DNA from: Ignavibacteria bacterium
Lineage (GTDB): Bacteria; Bacteroidota; Ignavibacteria; Ignavibacteriales; Ignavibacteriaceae
Assembly: GCA_021286645.1 (NCBI GenBank)
Contig: JAJTBZ010000023.1
Location: 1 to 64,000 of the forward strand
DNA: 64,000 nt
Direction: 5' to 3'
Shown: in pieces, positions 62,050-64,000 of the stretch
Layout: every line of letters starts with the position of its first letter
Position numbering within the stretch: the stretch's first letter is position 1
The notes under the pieces: generated by a model
What the model was told of the DNA's origin: nothing
The model's input: the letters and a program-made list of their open reading frames with translations, nothing else
Database searches by the model: none
Translations under genes and position numbers: made by a program

Positions 62050-62517
62050 ATGAAAAAAACTAATGCAACACGAATAATTGAGTCAAAGGGAATTGAATAT
62101 TCACTTCATGAGTATGAAGTGGATGAAGACGATTTAACTGGTATTACCGTTGCTAAAAAAATACATGCTGAATCAGATTCAGTATTCAAGACATTAGTAG
62201 CGCGAAATGATAAAAACGAAATCTTTATATTCTGTTTGCCTGTGACCGTGGAGCTAAACTTGAAAAAGGCAGCTATTGCTGCTGGAGCTAAGAACATAGA
62301 GTTGATTAAATTACATGAATTATTACCGTTAACCGGGTATATAAGGGGAGGATGCTCGCCCGTCGGAATGAAAAAACATTTTCCAACGTACTTTGATGAA
62401 ACAGCTCAATTGTTCAATTCAATTTATGTTAGTGCAGGGATTCGGGGGGCACAGATTAAAATTAATCCATTCAATCTAAAGGACTTAGTGGAAGGGGATT
62501 GGGCTGATTTGGTATAA
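62050..62517 (+). CDS. ybaK: Cys-tRNA(Pro) deacylase, YbaK/EbsC family
   Basis: 155 aa YbaK-type trans-editing domain that removes Cys mischarged onto tRNA(Pro). Typical features: residues 10-45 (ESKGIEYSLHEYEVDEDDLTG..AAKK-like), the conserved Lys in SVFKTLVA, LPVTVELNLKKAA, and GYIRGGCSPVGMKKHFPTY. Full length. It lies 55 bases after the TlpA-like gene beyond a terminator. It converges with the sigma-factor gene with 14 bases between them and no visible terminator. Confidence 0.92.
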   Translation: MKKTNATRIIESKGIEYSLHEYEVDEDDLTGITVAKKIHAESDSVFKTLVARNDKNEIFIFCLPVTVELNLKKAAIAAGAKNIELIKLHELLPLTGYIRGGCSPVGMKKHFPTYFDETAQLFNSIYVSAGIRGAQIKINPFNLKDLVEGDWADLV

Positions 62518-62531
62518 GAATCAGTAATTTT

Positions 62532-63098
62532 TTATGAAATGAGCCTTCTTCCCTGTGCGTATTTATGCAATTTACTGTAGAGCATCTTTCTGGCACGGTG
62601 CAATCGAGACCGAACAGTTCCTACCGGGCAATTAACAAATTCAGCAATCTCTTCATAGGTAAATCCCTCGATATCAGAAAGAATGATTACCGTTCGAAAA
62701 TCCTCTGGTAATGCAGCAATTGCACCGGAAAGTTCGTCATCAAGAAGGTTATCAAATATTTCTTTCTCTAAGTGCGCATCCTCGGTGTATGAAGGTTTAA
62801 CATTTTCATAAAAGTTTTCGATTTCTTCATAGTCAACTACAAGGGGACCGCTAGCTTTTTTCTTATATGAGTTTATGTATAGATTTTTCATAATTCTATA
62901 CAACCATGCCTTACAATTTGTGCCCTTCTCAAACTTATCAAAAAACCGGAAAGCGCGTAGAAATGTCTCCTGAACTAAATCATTCGCATCATCTTCATCA
63001 CCGGTTAACTTGAATGCGAAATTAAATAGGCTATCCATGTGGGGAATAGCTTCTCTTTCAAATTCAAGGTGTAAATTATTTTTGTTTGTATCAGGCAT
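62532..63098 (-). CDS. ECF-type RNA polymerase sigma factor
   Basis: 188 aa with region 2 (FNFAFKLTGDEDDANDLVQETFLRAFRFFDKF...CKAWLYRIMKNLYINSYKK, residues about 18-80) and region 4 (ALPEDFRTVIILSDIEGFTYEEIAEFVNCPVGTVRSRLHRAR, about 125-170). The sequence fits the group close to RpoE/SigW. No anti-sigma or zinc-finger gene lies next to it in the visible direction; the minus-strand gene upstream is a carboxypeptidase. Which genes it controls is unknown. Confidence 0.93.
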   Translation of the reverse strand: MPDTNKNNLHLEFEREAIPHMDSLFNFAFKLTGDEDDANDLVQETFLRAFRFFDKFEKGTNCKAWLYRIMKNLYINSYKKKASGPLVVDYEEIENFYENVKPSYTEDAHLEKEIFDNLLDDELSGAIAALPEDFRTVIILSDIEGFTYEEIAEFVNCPVGTVRSRLHRARKMLYSKLHKYAQGRRLIS

Positions 63099-63177
63099 TC
63101 AGTACTAAAACAAGGGAAATATTTTAAATGTAAAATAAGGTAATAATACCGTATTAAAAAAAAATGGAACTATTTTT

Positions 63178-64000
63178 TTATTCGGGAATTAGTTTTATGA
63201 GAATGCCATTGAGAACGAGAAAAAATTGTTCAAAATTGGAATGCAAAATTAGGTTAGCGGAATCACCTTGCTTAAAAATTACCGGGTAGTTTACCGCGGA
63301 AATTAAGTCAGCAATGTGGTGGTAAAACTCACCGGAAACAGCTAAAGTTTCAGTAGAAAGATTATAAATTGGATAATTATTTTTCTTTTCAAGATAAAAT
63401 GCAGTTATTGAAGTCAGGAATTCGTTTGACATCGGTAATGCTCTATATCCCTCAAAATCATAATCATACAATCCATATAACCCGGTAAGGTCGGCTATAT
63501 TTTCAATTATAGCGTGGTTATTACTCAAACTTTTTTCGGCGGAAGGTACATAAGTATTATTAATACCGATGTCTATAATAATTTTATGCGATTGGCTTAC
63601 TTGAATATGTATATTTCGTAGGACTAAATCATATAGAAATTTTTGATTTTCAGGAATAGAGGCATATTCTTCAATAGTATGTTTTTCATATGATTTTCTA
63701 CTAATAGCCAAAAGGGCGCTAAGAATAGTTTGGGTATGTAGTTTACGAATGTATTGTTTTTGAAAATCTTCTTTACATGCACCCGATTCGATAAGAACAG
63801 TAGCTGTATTACAACTCTGAAAGTAATCCCCAAACGCTCTTATCTCAATTTCATCTGAATACCTTCCGATGTGTCCTGGTATTAACGTATGCAAAAGGGC
63901 AGCCATTTGGGATATCAGTAACATAGCAGCTTCGCGATGCCTACTCAGTTCAACCGGTTGAGAAATTTCCGGTGGGGCAAGAAACGAAAAGAACGCTTGA
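63178..64000 (-). CDS. M14 family zinc carboxypeptidase, C-terminal part (5' end outside window)
   Basis: The frame is open to the right edge, so only the C-terminal ~274 residues are visible. The stretch ELSRHREAAMLLISQMAALLHTLIPGHIGRYSDEIEIRAFGD and TATVLIESGACKED matches M14 metallocarboxypeptidases of Bacteroidota type; the Glu in ESG aligns with the catalytic Glu270 of carboxypeptidase A. A further domain of about 150 residues follows. The zinc ligands HxxE...H must lie outside the window. Probably exported. 79 bases upstream of the ECF sigma gene on the same strand. Confidence 0.8.
   Translation of the reverse strand, partial: QAFFSFLAPPEISQPVELSRHREAAMLLISQMAALLHTLIPGHIGRYSDEIEIRAFGDYFQSCNTATVLIESGACKEDFQKQYIRKLHTQTILSALLAISRKSYEKHTIEEYASIPENQKFLYDLVLRNIHIQVSQSHKIIIDIGINNTYVPSAEKSLSNNHAIIENIADLTGLYGLYDYDFEGYRALPMSNEFLTSITAFYLEKKNNYPIYNLSTETLAVSGEFYHHIADLISAVNYPVIFKQGDSANLILHSNFEQFFLVLNGILIKLIPE

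Overview
The window is 64 kb of AT-rich chromosomal DNA with dense, mostly co-directional genes. It looks like a member of the Bacteroidota-Chlorobiota-Ignavibacteriota (FCB) group, most probably an Ignavibacteria-like organism. Evidence: three secreted proteins end in type IX secretion (T9SS) sorting domains with the NYPNPFNP signature; there are PorV-type barrels, a TonB-dependent receptor with a carboxypeptidase-like N-terminal plug extension and many lipoproteins with a Ser/Gly-Cys lipobox; several genes have promoters of the form TTG-N20/21-TAnnTTTG, the Bacteroidota sigma pattern; atpD-atpC stand apart from the rest of the ATP synthase; and the E1 alpha and beta subunits are fused. No rRNA, tRNA, insertion sequence, phage gene or CRISPR array was seen.

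Layout. 1-450: edge of a surface-repeat protein (minus). 761-8372: glycogen synthase, a GmhB-like phosphatase, a lipoprotein and outer-membrane protein pair, glyA, then tatC and a polyprenyl diphosphate synthase. 8606-12228: uvrC, a lipoprotein, sixA. 12359-19175: a compact 2-oxo acid dehydrogenase and lipoylation cluster (E3, lipB, fused E1, E2 with two lipoyl domains, lipA), holding both the enzyme and the genes that make its cofactor. 19176-19769: a 594-base non-coding stretch with a 19-bp palindrome, a likely promoter, a terminator and a run of hairpins ending in T8. 19770-32952: a 13-kb cell-surface locus (large secreted protein, multi-OB-fold T9SS cargo, lipoprotein, TonB receptor, PorV, beta-propeller-like lipoprotein, and a secreted OB-fold/phospholipase-D-fold enzyme), with an intrinsic terminator in its middle.

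33203-35021: atpD-atpC. 35082-37849: a small membrane protein, a stand-alone Lon N-terminal domain protein and a receiver protein with a decayed kinase core. 37888-40324 (minus): cysteine desulfurase, an unknown 103-aa protein, an A-type Fe-S carrier and superoxide dismutase. 40425-47458: an RsbW-like/STAS fusion, a Nudix hydrolase, a secreted subtilisin, a cell-wall amidase and an SpmA-SpmB fusion. 47575-51990: a 1471-aa hybrid histidine kinase with seven PAS domains and a GAF domain. 52074-57465: YqeY, CvpA, MutS2, biotin carboxylase and biotin carrier protein. 57734-63098: FadL-type porin, SGNH-hydrolase lipoprotein, SPOR lipoprotein, small membrane protein, TlpA-like thioredoxin, YbaK, and an ECF sigma factor (minus). 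63178-64000: the C-terminal part of an M14 zinc carboxypeptidase (minus).

Most of the window is housekeeping. The parts most worth a second look are the surface locus at 19-33 kb with its structured leader and internal terminator, the RsbW-STAS fusion whose ATP-binding motif looks altered, the pseudokinase-receiver protein, and the unknown small gene inside the Fe-S/oxidative-stress operon. All functions are read from motifs by eye; no database search was run.
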